Assembly: GCF_000428065.1 (NCBI RefSeq)
Contig: NZ_ATZF01000003.1
Span: 62,001-126,000 of the forward strand
Length of the DNA stretch: 64,000 bases
Reading direction: 5' to 3'
Source of the DNA: Shimazuella kribbensis DSM 45090
Lineage (GTDB): Bacteria > Bacillota > Bacilli > Thermoactinomycetales > Thermoactinomycetaceae
A program made the translations under genes and the position numbers. Of the stretch, positions 18,366-27,539 are shown in pieces. The notes beneath the pieces are model-generated. The model had not been told where the DNA came from and did no database searches. It saw only the letters and a program-made list of their open reading frames with translations. Every line of letters starts with the position of its first letter. Positions within the stretch are counted from its first letter, which is position 1.

Positions 18366-19280
18366 TTAGCTATCCTTTCTCATCGTGGAAAAAGAAAAAT
18401 GGATGACCATTATGCCAAACGCAACAAGCAAAAGTGACACTATTGCATTGCCTTGTAACTGCTCTTCCAATACAAAAGAGGAAATCATTACACCAAAAAT
18501 AGGAATTAAGAAAAGAAATAAGGAAACTTGACTTACTGGAAATCGATGCATCAACTCATTCCACAGAAGAAGTGCAGTAGCTGACATGATCCCCAAATAA
18601 AACAAGATGTGCATCCCTTTTACGGTAAAAGAAAAAGGATAGTGACCAGTCCATATGATTCCAATCAGGGACAAAGCAATGCCACTAAAACACATGGCAT
18701 ATGCTGTCATCCTTTTCGTATCCACCTTACGAGAAACGTCTTTTGCTAGTAAGTTTCCCCATGCACCTGCAAGAACACTAGCCAAAAGCAAACCTTCACC
18801 CCAACCAAAAGTAAGATGAAAAGAATGCGTTATATTTAGCATCATAAGTCCAATTAAGCCAAGAATCAAACCAACATTCTTTGTCCATGTCAGCTTTTCA
18901 TTTTTGAACAGAAAATGAGCGAATAAAAGTTGAAAAAAAGAAGTTGTACCAGCCATAATTGAACCAATAACCCCAGTACTGATACTAACCCCCAGGAAAA
19001 AGAACAAATAGTTAAGGAAAATTTGAAAGAAAGCCACTTTCCCTACTAGCTTCATTTCCGAAAAAGCTAAACGAAGCGATTGACGATTGGTTCGAAGAAA
19101 AAGAAACAACACAAAGGAAGCCAACAATGTGATATGTCCAGCAAACAAGACCTGTTTTCCGATTTGATTTGTTTCAATCCCCAGCGACTGATAACCCAAT
19201 TTGATAGCAGGAGCTACACTTCCCCACAAAAAAGTTACCAACAAAGCGGTTAGTACCATGCCAGTCGTTCTAGAAACCAA
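18366..19280 (-). CDS. EamA/DMT-family transporter
   Basis: 304 aa, ten predicted helices in two EamA repeats (FLWGSVAPAIKLG; LLWNELMHRFPVSQVSLFLFLIP). DMT exporters move metabolites such as amino acids; substrate unknown. The TTG at 19280 has GGAG eight bases upstream. Same strand as the M24 peptidase gene, 19 bp downstream of it, so probably co-transcribed. Confidence 0.85.
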   Translation of the reverse strand: MVSRTTGMVLTALLVTFLWGSVAPAIKLGYQSLGIETNQIGKQVLFAGHITLLASFVLFLFLRTNRQSLRLAFSEMKLVGKVAFFQIFLNYLFFFLGVSISTGVIGSIMAGTTSFFQLLFAHFLFKNEKLTWTKNVGLILGLIGLMMLNITHSFHLTFGWGEGLLLASVLAGAWGNLLAKDVSRKVDTKRMTAYAMCFSGIALSLIGIIWTGHYPFSFTVKGMHILFYLGIMSATALLLWNELMHRFPVSQVSLFLFLIPIFGVMISSFVLEEQLQGNAIVSLLLVAFGIMVIHFSFSTMRKDS

Positions 19281-19299
19281 TCACATCGCTCCATTCTTT

Positions 19300-20403
19300 T
19301 TACGGTGACACAACTTGTAGATTTTTTGGAAAAGAAGTGAGTATCTCACATCCTTCTTCTGTTATGTACACCATATCTTCTATACGTACTCCACCAATAT
19401 GTGGAACATAAACACCAGGTTCAACGGTAAAAACAACCCCAGTTTGCAAGGGAAGTTCATTATTTTCGGATACGGAAGGATATTCATGAGCTTCCAGACC
19501 TAAGCCATGTCCCAATCGATGAGTAAAATAGGCTCCATAGCCAGCTCGAGCAATATGATTACGTGCAACTTGATCCAACTCACCAAATGTCTTCGCATTT
19601 TTTTGTTTGAGCAGGTCAATGGCTTGCTCATTCGCACCTAAAACAGTCTCGTATATCTTTTGTTGTTCTTTGGATGCAGATCCAAAAATGACGGTTCTTG
19701 TAATATCAGAGCGATACTCCTCGACCACCACTCCCAGATCAAATAACACAAAATCACCATCGCGAAGCTCTACATTACTTGCTTCTCCATGCGGCAGAGC
19801 TGTTCGTTCACCAAATAACACCATAGTCTCAAAAGCCATATGAGTGATGCCATCTTCCCTCAATTTTTGTTCGATGTGATTTTTAACTTGCAATTCGGTA
19901 CAACCGACTTTCAGCGATGCTATACCATATTGTATGGCCTTGTCTGCAAATTTAGCAGCTTCTTTTAATATTTGGAGTTCCTTTTTATCTTTTACCATTC
20001 GCATCGTGCGAATTTGTTCATCAATCGCAACCAAGTTTGAGATACCAAGCTCCATCTGCATACGTGATGCTCTACCATATGTAAGATGATCTTCCTCCAC
20101 AGCAACATTCAACCCTGAAGCATCTGAAAAAATATTTTCTTTCATCCATGCCCACGTGTTTTCTCCATCACGATGGGCATATACCCGCTTAGACCAACCT
20201 GATGCCTTCACACGATCCAGCTCCAGCAGCGGACAGACCAAAAAGGGTTCTTGATCTGGAAAAACCCATACTCCCAATAAACGCTCATGTGGATCACAAG
20301 AAAAACCAGTCAAATAAAATACATTCGCACTTGATGTAAGAAAGGCAGCATCTACTTTATGTAAGCGCATCCAATCTGTTAGTTGATCGATTCGAGTGTT
20401 CAT
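19300..20403 (-). CDS. M24 family Xaa-Pro peptidase
   Basis: 367 aa. An N-terminal creatinase-like domain is followed by the pita-bread catalytic domain. Metal ligands are visible: DLGVVVEEYRSDITRT (two Asp), HRLGHGLGLEAHE (His), TVEPGVYVP (Glu) and GGVRIEDM (Glu). Cleaves X-Pro bonds in dipeptides or short peptides in the cytoplasm. Dicistronic with the DMT exporter. Confidence 0.9.
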   Translation of the reverse strand: MNTRIDQLTDWMRLHKVDAAFLTSSANVFYLTGFSCDPHERLLGVWVFPDQEPFLVCPLLELDRVKASGWSKRVYAHRDGENTWAWMKENIFSDASGLNVAVEEDHLTYGRASRMQMELGISNLVAIDEQIRTMRMVKDKKELQILKEAAKFADKAIQYGIASLKVGCTELQVKNHIEQKLREDGITHMAFETMVLFGERTALPHGEASNVELRDGDFVLFDLGVVVEEYRSDITRTVIFGSASKEQQKIYETVLGANEQAIDLLKQKNAKTFGELDQVARNHIARAGYGAYFTHRLGHGLGLEAHEYPSVSENNELPLQTGVVFTVEPGVYVPHIGGVRIEDMVYITEEGCEILTSFPKNLQVVSP

Positions 20404-20491
20404 ATTTCATCATCCTTTTTATGAATTTGTTCCCATCATAAGATATCATTTGTTATACTTTTTGTATTGTTAACACAAAGGAGTGCTCGCA

Positions 20492-20803
20492 ATGGAGTCA
20501 AATCCTAATCCAAATGGGAATCAAACTACTCCCAATCCATTAAAAAATCTCACCCCTACGAACTTAGCTCTTGCCTCTATGATACTAGGAATTGTAACAT
20601 TTATCTTCGTATTTTTCCCGAGTATCCAAATCCTCACCAACATCATTGGCATTATTGCACTTATCGTTAGTATTTACAGCTACTATGTTACTAATGGAAG
20701 TCTCCTTACTGTCATCGGACTCATCACCAGCTCGATCCCACTCCTGTTTTTCTTGTTCTTACAATTATTTTATATTTATACAAATCAGCCAATCGATTTC
20801 TAA
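20492..20803 (+). CDS. Small DUF4190-like membrane protein
   Basis: 103 aa. An Asn/Pro-rich cytoplasmic N-terminus leads into three hydrophobic helices (LALASMILGIVTFIFVFF and following). Layout resembles DUF4190 proteins. The ATG at 20492 follows AAGGAG. Own terminator downstream. Function unknown. Confidence 0.65.
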   Translation: MESNPNPNGNQTTPNPLKNLTPTNLALASMILGIVTFIFVFFPSIQILTNIIGIIALIVSIYSYYVTNGSLLTVIGLITSSIPLLFFLFLQLFYIYTNQPIDF

Positions 20804-20816
20804 TTTCCATTCCTAA

Positions 20817-20855
20817 CTAACAACCTCTTGCATCTGCAAGAGGTTGTTAGTTTTT
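20817..20855 (+). terminator. Strong terminator after small membrane protein gene
   Basis: A 16-bp perfect stem (CTAACAACCTCTTGCA) with a 2-nt loop, followed by five T residues. Confidence 0.9.
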
Positions 20856-20860
20856 GTACA

Positions 20861-20889
20861 TTATCAATATTGACAATATCATATATAAT
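20861..20889 (+). promoter_or_regulatory. Promoter of the GC-rich gene
   Basis: TTATCA, 17 bases and TATAAT; an overlapping TTGACA at 20870 with TAAATA 16 bases later is an alternative. The promoter is AT-rich, in contrast to the coding sequence it serves. Confidence 0.5.
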
Positions 20890-20947
20890 AATAAATAGAA
20901 GTATACGCCATCCCCTACTTGGGGACCGATTTGTCCAAGGAGGACAA

Positions 20948-21751
20948 ATGGACGACAACCTCGACAACACCGAGAAGCTGGACCTGTCGGATCTGAATGA
21001 GAAGCCCTACAAGGGCACTCACCGCAAGAACAACCGCAAGGCTCTCACCGGGCTTGCCGTTGCCTTCGGTGTAATCGTGCTGATGATCGGCATCCTGCTC
21101 AACATGGGTGGTGACTCCAAGCCGGTCGCCAACTCCAAGCCGATCGCCGTGCCGTCCAGCACCGCCAGCCCGTCGCAGACCGCTTCGCCGAAGCCGACGC
21201 ACACCAAGTCCCCGGCTCCGACTCGTACGCAGACGCCCGCCCCGACGGCGACTCCGGCGGCTCCGAAGGAGTCCGCTGTCCCGAGCTCGAAGCCCTGGCA
21301 GGGCAACACGTGCGACGTTCGTGCGCTCGAGCCCCCGTTCGACAACGTCAAGGCACAGGATGCCGTCCTGCGGCTCCTCGAGCAGAACAAGAACTGGCAG
21401 GACGTCTACGCCGGCAAGTTCTACTTCCGGTACGAGACGAACCAGCAGGACATGAACGAGATGTCCAACAGGGTGAAGAATGACCGTAGTGGCAAGCGTG
21501 CTGGGTTCATCTTCTTCAATCTCTACCACGACAATCACAACACCATCAACAAGGACATCATCACCGAGCGTCTGAAGAATGTTACCGGCCCCTGCAAGGA
21601 GCTGGCAGTCCTCGATCTCAACTGGATCGAGGGCATCGCGGACCAGTACAAGGACCCGGCGAACAACTCCTCCAACCCGGTCTTCATGGAGAAGCTCAAC
21701 AAGCTCGCCATCGAGTGGCTGAAGTCCCGTAACGCCGTACTCTCCAAGTAA
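20948..21751 (+). CDS. GC-rich orphan membrane protein with Pro/Thr/Ser linker
   Basis: 267 aa. Layout: a charged cytoplasmic N-terminus (residues 1-35), one membrane helix (LTGLAVAFGVIVLMIGILL), a Ser/Thr/Pro/Ala-rich stalk of about 65 residues, then a folded C-terminal domain with two cysteines (NTCDVRALEP; GPCKELAV). No family recognised. AGGAGG precedes the ATG. Codons are overwhelmingly G/C-ending; the gene is far richer in GC than its surroundings. The style recalls actinobacterial cell-surface proteins. Probably acquired; a shadow frame on the other strand exists only because of the GC-rich codons. Confidence 0.75.
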   Translation: MDDNLDNTEKLDLSDLNEKPYKGTHRKNNRKALTGLAVAFGVIVLMIGILLNMGGDSKPVANSKPIAVPSSTASPSQTASPKPTHTKSPAPTRTQTPAPTATPAAPKESAVPSSKPWQGNTCDVRALEPPFDNVKAQDAVLRLLEQNKNWQDVYAGKFYFRYETNQQDMNEMSNRVKNDRSGKRAGFIFFNLYHDNHNTINKDIITERLKNVTGPCKELAVLDLNWIEGIADQYKDPANNSSNPVFMEKLNKLAIEWLKSRNAVLSK

Positions 21752-21771
21752 CGGCGACTCCTTGGGCAACC

Positions 21772-21808
21772 CCGGCACTGCGACCATCACCATCGGTTGC
21801 AGTGCCGG
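21772..21808 (+). terminator. GC-rich terminator of the orphan membrane gene
   Basis: Perfect 10-bp stem CCGGCACTGC/GCAGTGCCGG with a 17-nt loop, then ACCCATTTTA. It marks the end of the GC-rich segment; AT-rich sequence resumes directly after. Confidence 0.7.
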
Positions 21809-21832
21809 ACCCATTTTATAGACAAAAAAATA

Positions 21833-21854
21833 CCCCAAAGCATGTGCTTCAGGG
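21833..21854 (-). terminator. Terminator of kinase-like gene
   Basis: An imperfect stem CCCTGAAGCA / TGCTTTGGGG on the minus strand, followed by ATTTTTTT. Confidence 0.7.
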
Positions 21855-21867
21855 CATCCTCTATCTC

Positions 21868-22533
21868 CTATGAGAAGGAGAAAGAAAAAGAAGAGCGATG
21901 TCTGCGGTGATGGTGTTTATGGGATGAAGAGGTATAGTGGCGACGTCGCGGATGGCTGCTGGTGTAATGACGACGGCGTTTTCTCCTAGAAGAAGAGAAC
22001 AGACTAAACAGACCGCAATGATATTTGATTTTATCTAAATCTTCGCGAATCTTATCTTGGTAATCTTCTTTGTGATCACTATAGAAGAAGCGACCTACAT
22101 CAATAATCTTTAGGTTGCCATGCTCATCTAACATTATATTATTTAGATGAATGTCATGAGGAATAATACCCGATGCATAACATTCTTCAATTGTTTTCTC
22201 TAATTGACGGAACTGTGAATCATTTAGCTTATACCCTTCATCACGCAATTGTGCCAAAGTATAACCTTTGACTTGATCCACAACCATAAATTTGTCATTT
22301 TGAAAATGAAGCTTAGGAAACATAGGATGAGCATTTAGATTGGTTAGCATCAAATGGTCATCTTTTTCGCTAAAGTCTTCTTTGTATACTTTCACTGCAA
22401 AATCTTCAAAGGAGAATACTTGTCCACTCAAACCTTCTCCTAGTAGTGTGTGATGTTGATCCACATTCCCCTTCACTACTAGAGATGATAGATAATCAAC
22501 AGAATTTTGGTCTATCAGACGAGACCGCTCCAT
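21868..22533 (-). CDS. Serine/threonine kinase-like protein with basic His/Arg/Ser tail (YrzF/YbdM-like)
   Basis: 221 aa. Residues 25-165 form a minimal kinase fold: nucleotide loop GEGLSGQVF, lysine in FAVKVYK, catalytic loop HDIHLNNI and metal-binding DVGRF (DVG in place of DFG). Residues about 180-221 form a tail of Arg, His, Ser and Tyr with two RRRHYTSS-like repeats, ending SFSFSFS. Such tails occur in spore-coat proteins of the CotG type, which are phosphorylated; the tail could be the kinase's own substrate or a coat anchor (inference). Monocistronic. Confidence 0.7.
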   Translation of the reverse strand: MERSRLIDQNSVDYLSSLVVKGNVDQHHTLLGEGLSGQVFSFEDFAVKVYKEDFSEKDDHLMLTNLNAHPMFPKLHFQNDKFMVVDQVKGYTLAQLRDEGYKLNDSQFRQLEKTIEECYASGIIPHDIHLNNIMLDEHGNLKIIDVGRFFYSDHKEDYQDKIREDLDKIKYHCGLFSLFSSSRRKRRRHYTSSHPRRRHYTSSSHKHHHRRHRSSFSFSFS

Positions 22534-22710
22534 TATTTCTCCTCCTAATGAGTTTTAATACGTGCTTGAATAATATTCTACATGTCTGGTGCACTGATGA
22601 AAATACTTTTTTCTTTACAAATCCGTGGCTGTCGTACTATTATTTCAAAAAGTAAGAATTACAGTTTGATTCTTACTCCATACATTGTAAAGGAAAGAAA
22701 AGAAAAAAAG

Positions 22711-22739
22711 AAGGGATAACTCTTGTTCGGTTATCCCTT
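22711..22739 (-). terminator. Terminator of nitroreductase gene
   Basis: Perfect 10-bp stem AAGGGATAAC/GTTATCCCTT with a 9-nt loop; a T-rich run follows on the minus strand. Confidence 0.85.
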
Positions 22740-22756
22740 CTTGCTTCTGTCATCTA

Positions 22757-23359
22757 TTAGTTTGAAAAGAACTTCACTCGTTCTTCCAATGGTTGAAATT
22801 CTTTGTTGCTAGGCTCTGCTGTTGGTTTACCAAAAGGCATTTGAGCGATTAATTTCCATTCTTTTGGCAAGTTCCAAGCTGTACGTACTTCTTCATCAAT
22901 CAAAGGATTATAGTGTTGCAAAGATGCACCTAAACCTTCTAGCTCCAACGCAGTCCATACTACATATTGCAACATACCAGAAGTTTGGTTAGACCATATT
23001 GGGAAGTTTTCTGCATACAAAGCAAATTGTTCTTGTAAGTTTTCGACTACGGTTTGATCCTCAAAAAATAGAACAGTACCATATCCAGCAGCAAATCCAT
23101 TAATGCGTTCTACTGTAGCTGCAAAGTTTTCAGCTGGAACAATTTTACGCAACTCTTCTTTCGTAATATCCCAAACTTTATCCGATTCTTTGCCAAATAG
23201 AACAACTACACGTGAACTTTGGGAGTTAAAAGAAGAAGGGGTATGTTTCACCGCTTCGTTTACAATTTCTTGTACTCGCTCTATTTTTACTACTTCTTCT
23301 TTGCTCAATCCATAGTACGTACGTCTTGCTTTTACAGCATCTAAAAATGTGTTAGTCAT
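22757..23359 (-). CDS. Nitroreductase family protein
   Basis: 200 aa, FMN-dependent NAD(P)H oxidoreductase of the YdgI/YodC group. Visible: KARRTYYGLSKE at the FMN-binding N-terminus, HTPSSFNSQSSRVVVLFG, LGASLQHYNPL and the C-terminal MPFGKPTAEP. Substrate unknown (quinones or nitro compounds typical). Own terminator. Confidence 0.88.
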   Translation of the reverse strand: MTNTFLDAVKARRTYYGLSKEEVVKIERVQEIVNEAVKHTPSSFNSQSSRVVVLFGKESDKVWDITKEELRKIVPAENFAATVERINGFAAGYGTVLFFEDQTVVENLQEQFALYAENFPIWSNQTSGMLQYVVWTALELEGLGASLQHYNPLIDEEVRTAWNLPKEWKLIAQMPFGKPTAEPSNKEFQPLEERVKFFSN

Positions 23360-23497
23360 TACTATGCCTCCATATGTTATAAACTTATCATTGCTTAATG
23401 ACTTACTTTAAGTAACTACATTACTTATTATGTATGTTTCTCTTTGCGTTGTCAATCCCTTAATTTTAAAATATATTTTTTCCATTATAAAAAACAA

Positions 23498-23522
23498 AAC
23501 TCCACCCGTAATGGACGAAGTT
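23498..23522 (-). terminator. Terminator of mntH
   Basis: Ten-bp stem with G-U pairs (AACTTCGTCC/GGGTGGAGTT on the minus strand), then TTGTTTTTTA. Confidence 0.65.
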
Positions 23523-23552
23523 CTGCTTTTTTTCATTTTTTATTTAGGAAAG

Positions 23553-24914
23553 TTATTGAAGCCAAGATACAAAAGTACTATAGAGCAAATATATGTTTAA
23601 CCCAGCAATAACAAAGGCGATGAACCACGCTAGTATTTTCAGCCAAAGCGGATTCGCAAATTCGCCCATTTTTTTCTTGTCACTCGTAAACTGAATAAGC
23701 GGAAAAACTGCGAAAGAAAGTTGTAGAGATAAAATAACTTGACTAAATACGAGTAATTGCACTGTACCTGATGATCCATACAAAGCTGTCACAATAATCG
23801 CTGGAACAATGGCTATTAATCTAGTAATTAATCGACGCAGCCAAGGTTTTAACCGGATATTAAGAAATCCTTCCATCACAATTTGTCCTGCCAAAGTCCC
23901 TGTTAAAGTAGAATTTTGCCCAGATGCCAGCAAAGCAACTCCAAATAAAATACTGGCTATCGAAGTACCCAGAAGAGGAGTGAGCAACTCATAAGCTTGA
24001 CTGATATCATCTACAGGTTTACCCGTTCCATGAAAAGTAGCAGCAGATAGTATCAAAATAGCCGCATTGATAAACAAGGCAAACATGAGCGCTATGGTAG
24101 AATCCCATGTGGCAAATTTAATTGCACTGCGTTTTCCTTCTGGACTTTCATCATATGCCCTTGTTTGTACAATACTAGAGTGTAAGTACAAATTATGCGG
24201 CATAACCGTGGCTCCTAATATCCCAATAGCGATATAAAGCATGGCAGGATTGGTAATGATCTCGGTTGTTGGTACGAAACCTTTTACTACTTGGGCTACA
24301 TCAGGTGATGCCAATGCCAGTTCAACGACAAAACATAAACCTATAATAGCAATTAATGATATGACTATTGCTTCAATATATCGAAAACCTTTGTTTTGTA
24401 AAAAAAGTACAAACAAAATATCGAGTGCTGTAAGAATTACACCATATAAAAGCGGTATTCCAAATAAAAGGTTGAGTGCAATAGCAGATCCAATGAGCTC
24501 AGCTAAATCACACGCAGCAATAGCTAACTCACAGAGAATCCATAATACAAAAGAAACCGGTTTACTATAATGATCTCGACAAGCTTGTGCCAAATCTCTT
24601 CCTGTAACAATCCCCAATTTCCCGGACAAGGCTTGGAGGAGAATTGCCATTAGATTGGATAATAAAATCACCGATAGCAAGGTATACATAAAGCTTGAAC
24701 CACCGGCTAGATCGGTTGCCCAGTTTCCTGGGTCCATATATCCAACAGCAACTAAATAACCAGGCCCAACAAAAGCTAAAAACTTTCGAAAGGTTGAACC
24801 TTTTTTTGGTACCGGCATAGATCGATGCACTTCACGTAAGGAAGGATTTGCTCTTTCTCTACGCCATCCCGTTTCTTTTGATATTTTTTCCTTTTCTACC
24901 GACGCAGAATTCAT
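23553..24914 (-). CDS. mntH: Nramp divalent metal transporter MntH
   Basis: 453 aa, eleven helices. The metal-site motif [13 protein letters not shown] in helix 1 and the helix-6 motif MPHNLYLHS are intact, as expected for a proton-coupled Mn(II) importer. A DtxR/MntR-like palindrome lies about 50 bp upstream. Monocistronic. Confidence 0.95.
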   Translation of the reverse strand: MNSASVEKEKISKETGWRRERANPSLREVHRSMPVPKKGSTFRKFLAFVGPGYLVAVGYMDPGNWATDLAGGSSFMYTLLSVILLSNLMAILLQALSGKLGIVTGRDLAQACRDHYSKPVSFVLWILCELAIAACDLAELIGSAIALNLLFGIPLLYGVILTALDILFVLFLQNKGFRYIEAIVISLIAIIGLCFVVELALASPDVAQVVKGFVPTTEIITNPAMLYIAIGILGATVMPHNLYLHSSIVQTRAYDESPEGKRSAIKFATWDSTIALMFALFINAAILILSAATFHGTGKPVDDISQAYELLTPLLGTSIASILFGVALLASGQNSTLTGTLAGQIVMEGFLNIRLKPWLRRLITRLIAIVPAIIVTALYGSSGTVQLLVFSQVILSLQLSFAVFPLIQFTSDKKKMGEFANPLWLKILAWFIAFVIAGLNIYLLYSTFVSWLQ

Positions 24915-24962
24915 TATCCATTCCTCCTTGTATTTTTCATCAATTTGTTTAAAACAATTTTG

Positions 24963-24976
24963 TTAGTCTTAACTAA
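24963..24976. promoter_or_regulatory. Candidate MntR operator upstream of mntH
   Basis: The palindrome TTAGTCTTAACTAA resembles DtxR/MntR-family operators and is positioned 49-62 bp upstream of the mntH start. MntR repression of mntH is established in B. subtilis; the site here is inferred. Confidence 0.45.
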
Positions 24977-25147
24977 AAAAGTTTCCCATGGCTAAATTAT
25001 ACTCTGATTTTGTCGTTTTGTGTAGATGGGAATTTATGATGATAACTAATAAAATATTTACACAGATGAATACACCCTTCCTTTTGACTAAGATATGCTC
25101 CATCAAAAATTTACTTTCTTTTACAAAAGAACAAAGGTGGTGATTGC

Positions 25148-25732
25148 TTGAAATTGCGATTTTTTTCTTTTCTTTTTCTCAGTAGCTTGGCCATAAGTGC
25201 TATTTGTTGCTATTTCATTTTTCAAACCTTAACAGATACGCGTTCTCATATGATGCTTATTTGTTTGACTGTCTCATTGGTCTTTCTCATTTCTAACATT
25301 CGCAATGGATTTTCAATTAATTGGCATTTCATTATGGGAACCATATACTTTACATGGATGAGTACACTGTTAATCTTTCGATCCGTTCATTTTTCTTCAC
25401 ATGGTTGGAACCTTGTTCCCTTTGTCCATTCTTTTCAAATGCTCCAGTCCTTGTCACTTACAGAAATAATCTGGTATTTTGGTGGCAATACTTTATTATT
25501 TGTACCAATGGGTTTTTTCTTTGTTTCCTTCACTACATCTCTCAAAAAATCGATTTTGTATGGTTTGATCATTATGTTTGTGGTAGAAATCACACAAGTA
25601 ATGACCAATCGAGGAGTATTTGATATTGATGATCTCATCATGAATGTTCTTGGCATTGCCATTGGGGGCCTAATGAGAATAGGCTTGATGGGTTTAGGGA
25701 AAAATCAAAAAGTACACAATACTAACTGTTAA
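25148..25732 (+). CDS. VanZ-family membrane protein
   Basis: 194 aa with about five helices. The VanZ signature region is recognisable (NLVPFVHSF, NTLLFVPMGFF, EITQ, FDIDDLIMNVLG). Members are linked to teicoplanin resistance in enterococci, but the general role is unknown. Start is a TTG with AGGTGG upstream. Stand-alone gene. Confidence 0.85.
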   Translation: MKLRFFSFLFLSSLAISAICCYFIFQTLTDTRSHMMLICLTVSLVFLISNIRNGFSINWHFIMGTIYFTWMSTLLIFRSVHFSSHGWNLVPFVHSFQMLQSLSLTEIIWYFGGNTLLFVPMGFFFVSFTTSLKKSILYGLIIMFVVEITQVMTNRGVFDIDDLIMNVLGIAIGGLMRIGLMGLGKNQKVHNTNC

Positions 25733-25839
25733 GGTATGGTTAAGTTTATCTCCATTTCATTAAGATTTGCTTTTTTTTTCATTTTCTTTATGTAATATAA
25801 AAATGTAGCTAAGCACTTATAGTTCAGGAGGAATTCATC

Positions 25840-26460
25840 TTGCTATTTAATCGCTCGAAAGACCGTTTCTTTTACCAAACGCTTACAGAGATAACTTTAA
25901 ACATTGTAGAAGCTGTTAAGTTATTTCGTGAAAATGTGGAAACGCTTCAAGAGAAAGAACAATATGCAAATAAAATGAAGGAGCTAGAATCCAAAGGGGA
26001 TGATTATACCCATCTTATCCTGCAAGAATTGGATCAAACCTTTGTTCCTCCTATGGATCGAGAAGATATCATGGCACTTGCAAGCCATCTGGATGATGTA
26101 CTAGATGAAGTAGAATCATGTACAGCCAGATTTGTATATTGCAGAATCGATCAAACTACGCCCTACCTTATTCAATTTGCAGATAATCTAGGAAAGTGTG
26201 CTAATTTGCTTCACCAAGCATTTGTTGCACTGGAGAAAAAAGAATTTCGCACCATAAGAAAAATTTCAATTGAAATCAATGAATTAGAAAACGAAGCAGA
26301 CCGTCTGATGAGAGAAAGTGTTTATACTTTGTTTGAAGAACCTGTAGATATGCTCAATTTGATCAAAATGAAAGAAATATATGAGAGGTTAGAAGGGGTA
26401 ACCGACACATTCGAAGATTTAATGGATGTGATGGAAAGCGTGGTAATGAAGTATGCCTGA
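25840..26460 (+). CDS. DUF47 / PhoU-like phosphate transport accessory protein
   Basis: 206 aa, all-helical PhoU-like protein (YkaA type) with acidic metal-binding segments (ESKGDDYTH, REDIMALASHLDDVLDEVE). Start is a TTG nine bases after AGGAGG. It overlaps the Pit-type phosphate transporter by 8 bp, the usual pairing, and presumably regulates it. Confidence 0.9.
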   Translation: MLFNRSKDRFFYQTLTEITLNIVEAVKLFRENVETLQEKEQYANKMKELESKGDDYTHLILQELDQTFVPPMDREDIMALASHLDDVLDEVESCTARFVYCRIDQTTPYLIQFADNLGKCANLLHQAFVALEKKEFRTIRKISIEINELENEADRLMRESVYTLFEEPVDMLNLIKMKEIYERLEGVTDTFEDLMDVMESVVMKYA

Positions 26461-27454
26461 GCCGCTTGTCTCGTTGGTTGTCATCGTTGTCATACTAGCA
26501 CTGATATTCGATTTTACAAATGGGTGGCATGATACAGCAAATGCAATCGCTACCGTAGTTGGAACAAGAACACTGTCACCTACAAAAGCGATCATTATGG
26601 CAGCTATCCTCAATTTGGTTGGTGCACTTTTTTTCACCGAAGTAGCCAAAGCAATTGGGAAAGATATTGTCGACGCTAAAAATATATCTTTACTTGTATT
26701 AGTAGCCGCTCTCTTATCCGTTATTATTTGGAATATTACAACGGTATTAATGGGTTTGCCTACTAGCTCCTCTCATGCATTAATTGGAAGTCTGATTGGT
26801 GCAGCCATTGCCTTTAAAGGCGTAGGAATTCTTAAAATTAATGGTATCTTAGTCATTCTATTGGGATTGGTTTTATCTCCCGTTTTAGGGGCCTTACTTA
26901 GTTTTCTTATTATCAAACTCATTCGTGCTATCTTCCGAAACAAGCAACCATCCAAAGTAAAACGCACCTTTCGACCAATGCAATTATTTTCTGCTGCATT
27001 TATGGCATTTAGTCATGGTGCATCTGATGCACAAAAAGCAATGGGGATTATCGCGATGGCATTACTTGCAGGTGGCTATTATACCGAATTCACTGTACCT
27101 TTCTGGGTAATGATTTCCTGTGGACTCGCGATGGCTTTGGGTACAGCAGCTGGAGGTCGAAAAATCATTCAGACGATGGGTTCTCGACTTAGCCGCTTAG
27201 AAACTCCACAAGGTTTTGCTGCAGAGACCGGAGCCGCAATCTTGCTCACTACGATCGCAAAAATCGGTATACCTGTCAGCACCACCCATACAATTACAGG
27301 TGCAATCATTGGAGTAGGGGTCGCAGATCGTATCCGAAGTGTACGCTGGAGCATTGCGACGAAAATTGTTTATGCATGGGTACTAACTCTTCCAGTTACC
27401 GCAATCATCGCTTTTCTCTTATTTAAGTTATTTACATTGTTTGGGTGGCAATAA
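26453..27454 (+). CDS. pit: Inorganic phosphate transporter (Pit family)
   Basis: 333 aa, ten helices, with both Pit signature motifs FTNGWHDTANAIATVVGT and SHGASDAQKAMGI. Low-affinity phosphate uptake as metal-phosphate complex. Translationally coupled to the DUF47 gene. Followed by a strong terminator. Confidence 0.93.
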   Translation: MPEPLVSLVVIVVILALIFDFTNGWHDTANAIATVVGTRTLSPTKAIIMAAILNLVGALFFTEVAKAIGKDIVDAKNISLLVLVAALLSVIIWNITTVLMGLPTSSSHALIGSLIGAAIAFKGVGILKINGILVILLGLVLSPVLGALLSFLIIKLIRAIFRNKQPSKVKRTFRPMQLFSAAFMAFSHGASDAQKAMGIIAMALLAGGYYTEFTVPFWVMISCGLAMALGTAAGGRKIIQTMGSRLSRLETPQGFAAETGAAILLTTIAKIGIPVSTTHTITGAIIGVGVADRIRSVRWSIATKIVYAWVLTLPVTAIIAFLLFKLFTLFGWQ

Positions 27455-27460
27455 GCATAT

Positions 27461-27496
27461 AAAAAGAACTCTTTCTTTTGCGAAAGAGTTCTTTTT
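27461..27496. terminator. Bidirectional terminator after pit
   Basis: Fifteen-bp stem AAAAAGAACTCTTTC/GAAAGAGTTCTTTTT with a 6-nt loop. Confidence 0.9.
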
Positions 27497-27539
27497 ATAC
27501 TAACCGATTACTATAAAAAAGGGTGGTACGTTATCTATT

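Noticed and set aside
20915-21838. Long minus-strand open frame opposite the GC-rich gene
   Set aside because: It exists because G/C-ending codons avoid stops on the opposite strand; composition is implausible (Val/Leu/Arg runs) and there is no ribosome-binding site. The plus-strand gene has AGGAGG, a helix and a terminator.
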